Source: Symbiodinium natans (lineage: Eukaryota; Sar; Dinophyceae; Suessiales; Symbiodiniaceae). From it: a stretch of DNA of 64,000 nucleotides. The stretch is taken from positions 267,922 to 331,921 of the forward strand of contig CAJNDS010002558.1 in assembly GCA_905221605.1 (NCBI GenBank), read 5' to 3'. The position numbers and the translations under genes are program-made. The notes beneath the pieces are model-generated. The model ran no database searches. It was not told the DNA's origin and saw nothing but the letters and a program-made list of their open reading frames with translations. Shown here piece after piece: positions 35,662-47,914 of this stretch. Within the stretch, counting starts at the first letter, position 1, and every line of letters starts with the position of its first letter.

Positions 35662-35942
35662 CAGTTTAGTGGTGTAGGATTCAGGGGTTTAGGGTTTAGG
35701 GGTTGAGTTTAGGTTTAGGGTATGGGGTTTAGGGTATAGGGTTTAGGGTTTAGGGCCACGTTCAGGGATTATATCAACTACATCCCCACAACGAAGCACA
35801 CACAACCCGAGATCCTGCAAGACGTCTCATCTGGCGGGTCCAGAGCTTGCGAGTATCTCCACATGATTACGCAAGAACTCGCAAGAAAAAGACACGAAAG
35901 GGTACCCAAAACAACAGCACCCAAAACCCTACATCTGGTACC

Positions 35943-36197
35943 CCTGAAACCTAAGCCCTATAAACCCTAAACCCTACAAACCCTACAAACCCTACAAACC
36001 CTACAAACCCTACAAACCCTACAAACCCTACAAACCCTACAAACCCTACAAACCCTACAAACCCTACAAACCCTACAAACCCTACAAACCCTAAACCCTA
36101 AACCCTAAACCCTGGAACCCTGGAACCCTAAACCCTAAACCCTAAACCCTAAACCCTAAACCCTAAACCCTAAACCCTAAACCCTACACCCTAAACC
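35943..36197 (-). repeat. CCCTACAAA variant array followed by CCCTAAA
   Basis: About 13 units of the 9-mer CCCTACAAA (to about 36085), then CCCTAAA units with two TGGAACCC interruptions. Confidence 0.88.
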
Positions 36198-36686
36198 CTT
36201 TCCTTTTCAGCCCTTCAACCCTGCACTCTAAGGTGCACAGCCTGCAGCGCTGCGGAGACGACGAAAATCCTGGGCTTCTGCTGGCTATAGGGTCCTTAAG
36301 GGAGGGGGTTTAGGGTTTAGGGTTTAGGGTTTAGGGTTTAGGGTTTAGGGTTGAGGGTTGAGGGTTGAGGGTTTAGGGTTTAGGGCTAAGTAAGTAGGTA
36401 CCCCGGGAACTTGAGGGAAGCTCAGGGTAGGAGCCTTAGAGAGTAGAGGGGAGGGGAGTAGTAGTTAGGGGAACCTTGGGATACCCTAAACCAAAAACCC
36501 TAAAAACCCTAAAAACCCTAAAAACCCTCAAAAACCCTAAAAGCCCTAAAAACTCTAAACCCAAAAGCCCTAAACCCTAAACCCCCCCTTGAACCCCCCC
36601 CCCCTCCCTTAAGGACCCAAAAATGCTAGGGGGGGAGGTGATCCAGGGCGTCGGATCCGCGATGAGAAGCAGATCAAAAGCTTCAC

Positions 36687-36823
36687 ACCCCAAGGCCCAC
36701 TTTAGGGTTTAGGGTTTAGGGTTTAGGGTTTAGGGTTTAGGGTTTAGGGTTTAGGGTTTAGGGTTTAGGGTTTAGGGTTTAGGGTTTAGGGTTTAGGGTT
36801 TAGGGTTTAACCCCAAGGCCCAC
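36687..36823. repeat. TTTAGGG array flanked by a 14-bp duplication
   Basis: ACCCCAAGGCCCAC at 36687-36700 is repeated exactly at 36810-36823. Everything between is TTTAGGG array (about 15 units). Confidence 0.8.
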
Positions 36824-36880
36824 AAACCTGCCAAAAAAGCCTATGGGCCTGACAAAACTTGAGGGCCTCTTTTGAAAAGG

Positions 36881-36914
<34 letters not shown>

Positions 36915-36944
36915 CTTTCGAAGAGCCTTTGAAAAACCACCCTA

Positions 36945-37072
36945 GACCCTAAACCCTAAACCCTAAACCCTAAACCCTAAACCCTAAACCCTAAACCCTA
37001 AACCCTAAACCCTAAACCCTAAACCCTAACCCTAAACCCTAAACCCTATATACTATAAACCCTAAACCCTAA
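36945..37072 (-). repeat. CCCTAAA array
   Basis: About 16 units, ending in degenerate CCCTATA sequence. Confidence 0.9.
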
Positions 37073-38435
37073 ACTCCTTGAGACCGAGGTGCAGGCCCAT
37101 GAGCACCACCTGCAAGCTCGGGAGCGCCACGAAGAGCACTGGAAATAGAGCCACCAGAGCATTCCGAATGAGCATGACCTGGAGTTTAGGGTTTAGGGTT
37201 TAGGGTTTGGGGTTTGGGGTTTGGGGTTTCGGGTTTGGGGTTTAGGGTTTAGTGGGGGTGTTTAGTGTTGGCATTTGCGGCTCTCAGGCGTTGTGGGTCC
37301 GGGGTTTAGAGGCTGGGGTTAGGGGGGGGAGGGGCGGGGGGGGGGTAAAGGCTTTGAAGGTGCGGCCGAGTCTGGTATATCTGCAGAGAAGTAGGGTTCA
37401 ATATCCAACCCGGGACCCTTATTGTAAAGAGATCTTCGTGGCTACTTAGTGGTACATATGGTGCAGTGCTGCCCGGTCCCCCCCCCCCCTCTCTCTTTCA
37501 AGGTAAAGCAGCCCACCTATGGTTGGGGTGGGGGGTGTGGGGGTTTTAGGATTTAGGGTTCTAGGGTTTAGGGCTTGGGTTTAGGGGTTTCGGGTTTAGA
37601 AGTTAGGGAGGGGTTTAGGGGTTTAGGGGTTTAGGGGTTTAGGGGTTTAGGGGTTTAGGGGTTTAGGGGTTTAGGGGTTTAGGGGTTTTGGGGCTTAGGG
37701 TTTTAGAACCAAACGCAAAGCACTAAAACCCTGCAACCGTAAACACTAACACCCTAGACAAAACCTTAGCCCTCTAACACCCCAAGCCAGTCCGAAAGCA
37801 TCTTCGCAAAACCTCAAATCATCGATTTGGGCGCAGGGCGAATCAGGGTGAAGGGTTTAGGGTTCTACGGCCCCTAAACCGTAAACCCAAAAACCTGAAC
37901 CCCTAAACCTTTAAGCCCCTAAAACCCCTAAACCCCACACCCCTGCTTGGAGTTTAGGATTTCAAGGCTTCGGTTTCCGGGGGTAGCCCTTCGCGATGAA
38001 TGTTTGGGCGGTCGGGGTTTCTTTTTCGTTGAAGGGCTCAGGGCCTATGTTCAAAAACAGCCTGCTGGAGGAATGCGTCTTAACGTCGGCATGAGTCCCA
38101 GTACGAGTTAAGGAATCCTCCTTGCTGTTTTGAAAGAAAAATGGTCCAGACCCTCAAGCCTAAACCCTGTATACCGCAGCTCAGCACAATCTGTAAAGTG
38201 CAAACCCTCAGCCGTAAACCCTAAACCCTAAACCCTAGACCCTAAGCCCTGGGGCAACATGTGAATGGTGAGCCAAGGCACCAAGCCAAAGTAGTAGCCT
38301 GGCGAGCTGCCACAACGTGTTTGTTGCTCTTTCGGCATAGGGCTTAGGGTTTAGGGTTTAGGATGCAGAGAACTACCCTCACCAATCACCCATCGTCAAC
38401 ATCATGCATCATTGAACCTTCATCATTCTGTAAAT

Positions 38436-38546
38436 CCCTCAGGGTCCATGTACCTAAATGGGGAATACTTGGGCCATAAAGTACTTGCTATATAGGGAAT
38501 TTGGGGCCCAAGTATATACTTAATTAAGTACTTGGACCCTTAGGGT
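38436..38546. mobile_element. MITE-like repeat, family C, copy 2
   Basis: 111 bp with CCCTCAGGGTCCATGTACC and TACTTGGACCCTTAGGGT ends and the same TACTTGGGCC/GGGCCCAAGTA inner pair as copy 1. Confidence 0.75.
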
Positions 38547-39555
38547 ATGGTGGCTTCCGAAATTTGCGGTTATCAGCCCAGTTATTAGTACAGCTATAAC
38601 TAGTTAATAAGTACCACGCACCTCCAAGTATTCATACAAGCATTGTCAAAGCAGAAAAAGCACACGTGTGTTCACGAACGTCGGGGACCCCTAAACTCGA
38701 CCCCACATGTAAGATTCCCTGATAATCAGGACCCAATAAGGTAACCATATTAGGGCACTTAAGGGGCTTACAAGTTGGTTCTACGTACAGTTGTAATTGC
38801 TTAAAAAGTACCATGAACCTCGAAGTCTGACAAGACGATCACTACTGAGGGTTCTTAGTCTTCCCCTTCTGGTACTCGACCCTGAACCCTAAAACCTAAA
38901 CCCTGAACCCCTACACATTGCAGCACCTTGTTGGCGCCCTCAACTACCAACAAAATGCTCTTGGCCCTGCAGCTCTCTTCCTTCTAACAGTCCAGGTGCC
39001 CTAGTTCCCCGAGCTGTAAGGGTTTAGGGTTTAGGGTTTAGGGTTTAGGGTTTAGAGGTTTAGGCTTGTAGGGCTGAGGGAATGGCATGGGGTGCCTGGG
39101 TCATCCGAACTCCAGAGTATCTGGGTCCCGGGGACCCCAATCCTAAAACCGGGAGCTTAGGGAGCTTTAAAGAGTATTACAGAACCTTGGGTTACATACC
39201 CCCCTTGAATCCTCACATTTAAGGACCCCAAGCAAGGCTTAGTGTTTTAGGGTTTAAACCCTAAACCCTAAACCCTAAACCCTAAACCCTAAACCCTAGG
39301 ATTAAGGCTGAAGGGCTTTAGGGCCGGTATAGGGTTTTCGGTTTACAATAGGGCTTTGGGGTTTAAAGCAATAACTTAATGGGGTTCTTGTGACAATGGA
39401 CATGAGGGATAGAGCTTGTGTGGTAATACAAGGACGCAAGAAGGAACCATAGCTGTAGGGTTTAGGGTTTGGGACCTCGAGAAAATCCACTACAAACAGT
39501 CCCTTCTTTGGGATTCAGGCTTCGGCGTTTAGGGTTTAGGATTCAGGTTTGGAAG

Positions 39556-39694
39556 CTTGTAGGTTCATGGTACTTGTCAACCAATTCTAACTGTACTGAG
39601 AAGTGTAGATAACCATATTAGGGCACTCAAAGGGGCTTGTCAGTGGGTTATGAGTACAGTTCTACTTGGTTAACAAGTACCATGAACCTCCAAG
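39556..39694. mobile_element. MITE-like repeat, family D, full copy 1
   Basis: 139 bp. The left end reads CTTGTAGGTTCATGGTACTT, the right end AAGTACCATGAACCTCCAAG; they are inverted repeats. The interior carries AACTGTAC and GTACAGTT as a second inverted pair, and GGGCACTCAAAGGGGCTTGT. Confidence 0.72.
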
Positions 39695-39891
39695 AGGGGG
39701 AGGTGCAGATCATGCTCTGCACATCACTCATAAAGCATCACGCTGGGAAGCTTGGTTGATCTTATCCGAGACGCCGACAGCTCGACTCCCAAGAGATGGA
39801 GGGATTGCGATATTAGGGGTACTTTTATCGGGGCCCTCATTAAAAAGGGATCCTACTACTTGGGGGTCTACATTAGGGCTCCCCCCTCATC

Positions 39892-40012
39892 TTAGGGTAG
39901 ATACATGGTCCTCGTTATGGGCCCTTAAAAGGGGACCCTTATATACCCCTTGTGGACCCTCCCAAGGATCATAACCCTGTAAAAGAGGTTAGGGACCATG
40001 AAACTACCCTCA
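39892..40012. mobile_element. MITE-like repeat, family E, undivided copy
   Basis: 121 bp with TTAGGGTAGATACATGGTCC on the left and GGACCATGAAACTACCCT on the right. Partial relatives are near 1481 and 40802, and a telomere-split copy is at 4152-4374. Confidence 0.65.
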
Positions 40013-40213
40013 GAGTTAAACCCTAAACCCTAAACCCCAAACCCTAAACACTAAACCCTAAACCCTAAACCCTACATACCCTTCTTGGGGTCCCTTCTAA
40101 GCTTATCGCAAACTCCCAGATTTTTTTCATGGCCCCAAGGATCGGCCCCGAGACCCTAAACCCAGCGCAGGAGTTCGGGCTCAGGGCCCCAAAACCCAAG
40201 CCCTGGCCCTTTT

Positions 40214-40300
40214 TAGGGTTTAGGGTTTATAAACCCTAAACCCTAAACCCTAAACCCTAAACCCTAAACCCTAAACCCTAAACCCTAAACCCTAAACCCT
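40214..40300. repeat. Head-to-head telomere-repeat junction
   Basis: Two TTTAGGG units run into TTTATAAA and then about nine CCCTAAA units, so the G-rich strands point at each other as in a fusion of two ends. The left arm is short. Confidence 0.7.
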
Positions 40301-40388
40301 GTTTTGGATTTCTGATCAGCAATTCAAGCAGCACTCCGGCTTGAACCGCTGGAAGAGGAAGCGATGGCGGTGGACCAGCTGAAGTCCA

Positions 40389-40537
40389 GCTCCCGAGTGG
40401 ATTCGCGCAGGGTACATGACCTAAGGTTTAGGGTTTAGGGTTTAGGGTTGATAGGGTTTAGGGTTAGGGTTTGGGGTTTCGGGTTTGGGTTTACGGGTTT
40501 AGGGCTCCCGAGCGGATTCGCGCAGGGTACATCACCT
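40389..40537. repeat. Telomere tract flanked by a 34-bp duplication
   Basis: The 34 bp starting GCTCCCGAG at 40389-40422 recur at 40504-40537 with two mismatches. Between them lies only degenerate TTTAGGG-type sequence. Confidence 0.8.
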
Positions 40538-42348
40538 CATGGGCACGGAATTACAGGGATGAGAAAGGGCGGAGGTAGGGTTTAGGGTTTAGGGTTTAGG
40601 GTTTACGGTTTAGGGTTTAAGGGTTTCAGGGTTTCAGGGTTTAAGGGTTTAAGGGTTTAAGGGTTTAAGGGTTTAAGGGTTTAAGGGTTTAAGGGTTTTG
40701 GGATACGGGGTTTAAGGGTTGTGGCCACCTGCCTCACCTGTGGCATGACATTTCTGGGTTGTGCATCATCGCAGGCTTCAATGAGAGTGAGAGAGTACTG
40801 GTCTTAGGGTCGCTACATGGTCCCTTAGTATGGGCCCTTAAACGGAGAGGCTAAAACGTAAACCCTGAACCCTAACCCCTAAACCATAAACCCCGAGACC
40901 CTACCAGCGTTTGTAGAGGTCGGGGGCTCGGTGTTTAGTAAGGTGTGCGTGTGTCTAGGGTGAGACAGGTTTCAGGGTTTAGGGTTTGAGGTCTAGGGCA
41001 GGGTTTAGGGTTTAGGGCTTAGGGTAAGTTTATTCGGTATCCCAGTAGACATGTCATAACAAGGTCTCATTTATTTTTCTTATTTTTGTTTTGCTGTTTT
41101 TCTTTGGGGAGGGGTTGGTTACTTTAGAAGGGAACCTAGAACCAAACAAGCGGGCAACAGCGTGCCACCGGGCTACCAAGCTTAAGGTTCGAGGTTTAGG
41201 GTTTCGGGTTTAGGGTTTACAGGCTTCAGGCTTCAGGCTTTAGGCTTCAGGCTTTAGGGTTTAGGGTTTAGGGTTTAGGGCTTAGGGTTTTTGGTTTTGG
41301 GTTAAGGGTTTAGGGTTTCTGGTTTGGAGTCTCGGCCGTGGGGCCGTGGTGTAGGTCGCCCACACGAGGATCGCAATGGGGTAGCCTCGGCAAGCCGGGC
41401 TGGCCACCAACCCTAAACCCTAAACCCTAAACCCCAAACCCTAAACCCTAAACCCTAAACCCTGAACCCCAAACCCTAAACCCTAAACCCTAAACCCCAT
41501 CCCGAATCCCTAAACCCTGAACCCTAAACCCGGAACCCGAAAAGCCTGAGCCCTTAACCCTACGCCTTGCAGGTTGCCCCTGCAGAAGAAAAAAACCCAG
41601 ACCCCGCCTAAACCCTGAACCCCCGCAAGCGCAAAATTATGTCCTTGGTTGAGACCCCTCAACCCTGAACCCTAGGCCCCAAACCCAAAACCCTAGACTC
41701 CGTGAACCCTTTCAAGTAATCGCTTCCCCCTTTTATTAAAGACCCTCCGAACAATAAAAACACTTTCCGGAAATCCTGCCGAAACCGACCCCGCCTTTTA
41801 AACCCTATTCCGAATTAGGGGGAGGGTTCAGGGCTCCCAAAATCCCCAAGCCAACCAACATCCTGAAGCTCCCTTCCCTGCCTTCCCAGCCTAGACCCGA
41901 AGCCCTTTGGACCCCAAACATGACATGTGGATAAAAACCTCACCCTAATGATAAAAACACTTGGGGGGGGGGGGGGGGGGGGTGGACCCCCCGTTTAATA
42001 TTAGGGGGAAGCGATGAAAGAGCGTGAACAGCCCACAACCCCTTGGGGAGTAGGATTTAGGATTTAGGTCTTGCGGAAAGAGAAGTTGGGATTTAGGGTT
42101 TGGGGTTCGCAGAAACCCTAAGGGTCCGGCTTTGGGGTCCTTACTAATACGGTTGCCATATTTCATAGGGGAATTTAGGGGGCTAACAAAGATCGATCCG
42201 ATCCTTTCAACGTCCATCTTCAATTCGGGTAGCCGGGGGAAAGCGTCTATATGTGTCGGGTTTAATTAGCGTTTAGGGTTTAGGGTTGCTGGTGCCTCAT
42301 GGAAGTATGGAAGGCTCACCCCTCCCCCCCTCCCCCCCTCCCCCCCAA

Positions 42349-42533
42349 CCACCACCACCACCACCACCACCACCACCACCACCACCACCACCACCACCAC
42401 CACCACCACCACCACCACCACCACCACCACCACCACCACAACCACCACCACCACCACCACCACCACCACCACCACCACCACCACCACCACCACCACCACC
42501 ACCACCACCACCACCACCACCACCACCACCACC
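42349..42533. repeat. CCA trinucleotide microsatellite
   Basis: About 61 CCA units with a single CAA interruption near 42439, preceded by C/T-rich sequence. It gives open frames of poly-Pro, poly-His and poly-Thr, which I do not call genes. Confidence 0.95.
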
Positions 42534-44412
42534 CCCACCCTAAACCATTCTGAGCAAAAAGATGGCAAACCGGAACCCCCGACAGAACCCAACCCAAAGA
42601 CTTACAAGAACCTTCCTTCCTAAACCCCTCTGATCCCAGAAGCCTATACACTAAACCCCCGAAGCCTCAACCCTAAACCCTAAACCCTAAACCCTAAACC
42701 CTAAACCCTAAACCCTAAACCCTAAACCCTAAACCCCCCAAGCCCCTGCCAGGCGGCAAATGATGCCCACTACGGCCAGGCCCACCCTTCGGTTGGTGGT
42801 GTTTGAGGCTGCGGGTGTTAGGGGTTTGGGGTTTAGGGTTTAGGGTTTAGGGGCTAGGGGCGTTTATTAGGGGGCTTCGAACCTGTATAAACTCTGGTAA
42901 AGTTTAGGGTTTAGTGTCTCAGGTGGGTTTCTTGCGTAGCCATGGTATCTCACCCCGGCCAGCCTAACTATTTCTGACCCCCCCCCCCCCCCCCCCCCCC
43001 TTCCCAACCCCACTAAAAGGGGGCGGGAGGAGGGGTGGTTTAGGGTTTCGGGTTCTCATCCTCACTCACTGCGCTGGTGCGATTAGAAATGAACCGGCCC
43101 CTGAAACCTTGGGACAAGTGCCCTCTTGACGTACATGGTCTTCGCTTCATGCCCCCGTCAACGTCAGGGAGCGCGCCTCCGGGATCGCGACTGCATGGAC
43201 GAATTACTCTCCCGACGGTCGCGTAGGCTCACTTTGACACCCAGTGCGCTCGCCATGTCCATGTACTCCTGTCATAGCTCTGTCGTGTACATGCTCCTGC
43301 TGCTGCTCCAAAACCAGAGGCTGTAAAGTGCTGCCCTGTCCAGAGGCACGAGCACCCGTGTGGACGGCGGTGCTCACGCCAGTACAGGGTACAGGGTTAG
43401 GAAGCCTACCGTCCTATAAACCCCCCAAACCCTAAACCCTAAACCCTCAACCCTCAGCCCTAAACCTTAAACACCCTAAACCTCTAAAGCACAGACCTGA
43501 TGAACCGTAAGCAACCCCATCAGTCGAGCCCGCCATAGCCCGCCCCTGTCCTGGCTGCACTGGTTTGGAGGGGGGAGCTTTTATTTTTTGGGGGGGTGGG
43601 GGGAACCCTAAACCCTAAACCCCTAAACCCTAAACCCTAAACCCTAAACCCTGGTTTGTTTTTTGGGGTGTTGGGTTGTGGTTGGAGCTTTGATTTTTGA
43701 GCGAGTTTAGGCAGTTGGGGGCTTGCAGCATTGGGAGAAGACTACGGGTAAGCGTGCTGGAGGTTATGCAGCGCACCTTCTACCCAGCCATTGCGGAGCT
43801 CCGACCACAGACCCACGAAACCGACCCATCACTGCAAGGGGTAGGGTGGTAGGGTTTAAGGTTAACCCTTTGATCCCAGACGAACAGATTCAGGAATTTT
43901 GTACCTAGAGGGAACAGAATCTCCCATGCGTACTGTCTACTCCCCTGGAAAAGGGAAAAAATCGCGAGGTGCTCATATAAACCCCAGCCCGAAACCCTGA
44001 ACCCCGGACCCCCCCCCCCCCCCCAAAAAAAAAAAAAACACACAAAAAAAAACAATCAATCCCTCCAAAAAACCCAGAAGCCACCAAGCAACTCCTAACA
44101 CTTCATCCTAGAAACCCAAACCCTCGTAAAAAAATCGGTTCTCAGGCTTAGAGGGCAACCCTAAACCCTAAACCCTCAACCCCAAACCCCAAAACCTAAA
44201 CCCTAAACTCTGAACCCTGCACCCTAAACCCCAACCCCTAAACCCTAAACCCCAAACCCTAAACCCTAAACCCTACTCCATACGGACACGCAGCAGCGCT
44301 GTGTGCTCATCGGATGCCCAGCAGATGATGCCAGGGTTGGAGACCAGGGACCACCTGTCTCCGAAAAATCTCGATGGGTTTAGGGCTTAGGGTTTAGGCT
44401 TAGGGCTTAGGG

Positions 44413-44574
44413 CTGGGGTTTGGGGTTTGGGGTTTGGGGTTTGGGGTTTGGGGTTTGGGGTTTGGGGTTTGGGGTTTGGGGTTTGGGGTTTGGGGTTTGG
44501 GGTTTGGCGTTTGGGGTTTGGGGTTTGGGGTTTGGGGTTTGGGGTTTGGGGTTTGGGGTTGGGGTTTGGGGTTA
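44413..44574 (+). repeat. TTTGGGG variant array
   Basis: About 23 units with one TTTGGCG. Confidence 0.92.
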
Positions 44575-44744
44575 ACTCCTACATCCTAAACCCCTAAACT
44601 CAAAAAACCTTGACACTCTAAGAGAGTACAAAACACTCTGATTCATTGCACAGACTTCGGTCCGCAATACCCTGAACCCCCTAAACCCCCCTAAACCCTC
44701 TTAAAGCCCCTGAAGCCCCGAAAGCCCTAAAGCCCCAAACCCCC

Positions 44745-44899
44745 CAACCCTAAGCCCTAAACCCTAAACCCTAAACCCTAAACCCTAAACCCTAAGCCCT
44801 AAACCCTAAACCCTAAACCCTAACTAAACCCTAAACCCTAAACCCTAAACCCTAAACCCTAAACCCTAAACCCTAAACCCTAAACCCTAAACCCTAAAC
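44745..44899 (-). repeat. CCCTAAA array
   Basis: About 21 units with one shortened unit (CCCTAACTAAA) in the middle. Confidence 0.9.
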
Positions 44900-45694
44900 C
44901 AGGACCCGGCTGCCTTTGGAAATTTCTCGGGGACGTAAGGTTCGGGGGAGGGATAGGGCTTAGGGTTTAGGGTTTAGGGTTTAGGGGGCCTTAGGGATTT
45001 GAAGAGTCTAGGCTCCCTAGGAACCTAAGCATCCAAGGGATGCCCAGTGTTTTCGCTTCAGGGGAGTTGTGGGAGCCTAGCCCTCAAGCTACTCTCTGAG
45101 CATCCTTGGATGTGTTGGCCTTACCCTATAAGCCCTAAACGCTAAACCCTAAACCCTAAACCCTAAACCCTAAACCCTAAATCCTGAACCCTAAACCCTA
45201 AACCCTCCGGGCCGAAGTTCTTACACCAGGTCATCGAATTGCCGTTGCTACATCGCAGAACCCTCGATGCGGACACTAAACCTGGTTGGGGTTTTTAGGG
45301 TTTAGGGTTTAGGGTTTAGGGTTTAGGGTTTAGGGTTTAGGGTTTAGGGTTTAGGGTTTAGGGTCCTCAAGGTAAGCCACCAAACTCGAGCCAAGCCGCA
45401 TGTCGTTGGGGTTGGGCAAGCACTGGAAAGGCGTCAAGGCGGCCAAGGTGACCGTGATGAAAAACCTTTGCTAGCGGACTGATTGTGTTCATGTCATCCG
45501 CCTTGAGCACGCGTGGTTTTCAGACTACTTCTCACCCTAGACCCTAAACCCTAAACCCTAAACCCTAAACCCTAAACCCTAAACCCTATCCGAGGGTGTG
45601 TCAGGGCTTCCGGGCTCTAGGGCTTGGGGCTTTCTGGAGGGTTTAGAGGGCTCAGTGTGTTTAGAGGCAGACCTGGCTCTACTCAACCCCAAGA

Positions 45695-45966
45695 CTTAGT
45701 TGCTGAGTTCATAAGCCCCAAAAAAAGTGTACACTTTCAGCTCTATAGGGGATGATAGTATCCCAAAAAGCCTAAGTAGAAAAGGGTGCCCCTTTTTGTC
45801 AAAAGGGGCACATAAGGGCACCAAAGCTCCAAAAAGGGCTCACAAGGAAATCCAAGCCCCGAAAAAAGGGGAATAATGGCCTACCCTGGGTCCGAGTCTA
45901 CATCTCGGCAGATGTAGGCTTAGTTGCTGAGTTTAAACGTGTAAAGTGTGCTCACTCAGCTACGAA
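45695..45966. mobile_element. MITE-like family G, copy 2, with a family A element inside
   Basis: The left end CTTAGTTGCTGAGTTCATAA (45695) and the right end GTGTGCTCACTCAGCTACGAAG (to about 45966) match the ends of the 11795-11945 element. A family A copy (45764-45893; GGGTGCCCCTTTTTGT core, TACCCTGGGTCC end) lies between. The piece TCGGCAGATGTAGGC at 45905 recurs at 46110. Confidence 0.55.
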
Positions 45967-46296
45967 GAAGAGCATGAGTAACCGAAGAATAGCTACTCTG
46001 GATCCTAGTAGCCCTAAACCCTAAACCCTAAACCCTAAACCCTAAACCCTAAACCCTAAACCCTAAACCCTAAACCCTAAACCCCCAAAAAAGGGAGTGC
46101 ATTTCGGCAGATGTAGGCCGGAGTAGCGCAAACATCATCACGCCGCAGAGGTTGAAGACGGAGTCCCAGGACATCTGCCGGCCCCTGGCCAGTATGGGGT
46201 TTAGGGTTTAGGGTTTAGGGTTTAGGGTTTAGGGTTTAGGGTTGGAGGTACGTCTTTTTGCGCTCATTTTTGGCCAAGATGTTAGGGTTTAGGGTT

Positions 46297-46394
46297 GGGA
46301 TGTTCCCACTTATACGAACAGTTCGTGATAGGGATTATAATAAGGGGGCACTGTAACGCCTATTAAGGACTGTTGGTATAAGGGTAAACGCCCC
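46297..46394. mobile_element. MITE-like repeat, family B, copy 2
   Basis: 98 bp: GGGATGTTCCCACTTATACG on the left, TTGGTATAAGGGTAAACGCCCC on the right, with AGGGATTATAATAAGGGGGC inside, as in copy 1. Confidence 0.7.
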
Positions 46395-47914
46395 AAGCTG
46401 CGGGCTATTTAGGTTCCTTGCATTTTTTGACCCTCAGCCCCAAAAAGGTCACGACTTCCCAACCAGAACCTGTGCGGTTTAGGGTTTAGGGTTTAGGGTT
46501 TAGGGTTTAGGGTTTAGGGTTTAGGGTTTAGGGTTTAGGGTTTAGGGTTTAGGGCACGCAGCAACCGCGTTTTTCACGTGCCCTGCACGTGTTCTTTTGG
46601 CACTGAAACTTGGGGTTGAGGGTTTTCGGGTGTCAGGGTAGCCCTAAACCCTGAAACCCCCGACACGGAACCCCAAAATCATGCATACATGTAAACAAAC
46701 AAACAGAACTGTACACAGGAAAGAAGATGGAGCTACTCAAGACCACAAGGACTAATCCCAGAAACCCTAAATCCCAAGCCCTAAGGCCCTTAGACCAGCC
46801 AGTCCCTACACCCAATCCTCCGAGCCCCGCTAACCCCAATAAATTCGCAACCCCGGAGCCCGAAATCCTAAAATCCTAAACCCTACAGTCGAAACCCTAA
46901 AACCTAAACCCTCAACCCTCAACCCTGAACTTCTAAACCCCAAGCCTAAACCCACTCCGAAATCATGAAAACATATCCAGGGGGCCTCAGTTTGGCGAAA
47001 CCCCAGGCGGCGATGATGATGCCTTATAGGGTTTAGGGTGTAGGTTTTAGGGTTTAGGGTTTAGGTTTGGGGATTAAGGTTTAGGGATTAGGGTCTAGGG
47101 CTTCGGGTTTAGGGTTTCGGGTTTAGGGATTAGGGCTTAGGGTTTAGGGTTTAGAATTTGGGGTCTAGGATTTAGGGTGAGGATTTAGGGTGTATGCAAA
47201 CAGTCACTCGGACGGTCTCGAAGCGTCCACTCAGGGTTTAGGGTGTAGGGCTTGGGGTTTAGGGTTGTTTGGAGTTATACGCTTTTCTTGGTTGGGAGTT
47301 TTAGAGATTTGAGGGTTCTTGGGGTTTGGGGCTCTTCTCGGAATCCACAAGAATCCCTCATCCCGCGACGTCTACACATCGTTTAAGCCCCCAACTCGCC
47401 AAAACAGCGCAAGAAACACCTAAACAGCAACACCTGAAGTCGACATTCCGCAAATAGGCCCAACAACCCTAAACCCTATAAACCCTAAACCCTGAGCCCC
47501 GAACCCCGAGGCCCTAAACCCAAACCCTGAAGCCTAAAACGCAACCCTAAACACTGCAAACCGCAACCCCCGAACCTTAAATCCCAAAGCCCACAAACCT
47601 CAATTCTAAACCCCGAAACCTAAACCCCTAACCCTCCAACCCTAATAAACCCTAAACACTAAAACCCTAAACCCTATAACCCGAAACCCTAAACCCTAAA
47701 CCGCAAACACCAAAACACTAAATCCTATAACCCTAAACCCCAAAACCCCAAAACCCCAAACCCCAAACCCCAAACCCCAAACCGCAAACCCTAAACCCTA
47801 AACCCCAAACCCTAAACCCTAATCTGGAGCCGTAGGAGCCGAAGCAGGCGGGGCAGGCCAAGAGCTGGCTCACGAACTTTAACACCGGGCTGTCCACTCC
47901 TGCGAGGGAAGGGG

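Larger units (their letters stand above)
33723..38435. repeat. Interstitial telomere-repeat region, right block 1
   Basis: No supportable gene. A C tract (34348-34371) runs straight into CCCTAAA (34371-34533). Then come TTTAGGG (34645-34745), TTTGGGG (35160-35382), a family C MITE (35551-35661), CCCTACAAA plus CCCTAAA (35943-36197), TTTAGGG (36308-36385 and 36702-36809), a 30-base C tract near 36882-36910, CCCTAAA (36945-37072), a mixed tract (37180-37250) and TTTAGGGG (37610-37688). The frames at 35146-35463 are pure repeat translations. Confidence 0.8.
38547..44412. repeat. Interstitial telomere-repeat region, right block 2
   Basis: No supportable gene. Holds family D MITEs (partial at 38586-38628 and 38741-38825, full at 39556-39694), telomere tracts at 39010-39055, 39255-39298, 40017-40073 and 40225-40300, a family E MITE (39892-40012), a duplicated-flank tract (40389-40537), TTTAAGGG (40617-40700), tracts at 41409-41500 and 42670-42735, a CCA microsatellite, and G or C homopolymers near 41964, 42979 and 44011. 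Frames at 42286-42651 translate the CCA repeat; the frame 43126-43326 has no features I trust. Confidence 0.78.

Noticed and set aside
42266-42651. Poly-Pro, poly-His, poly-Val and poly-Trp frames
   Set aside because: All are readings of the CCA microsatellite.
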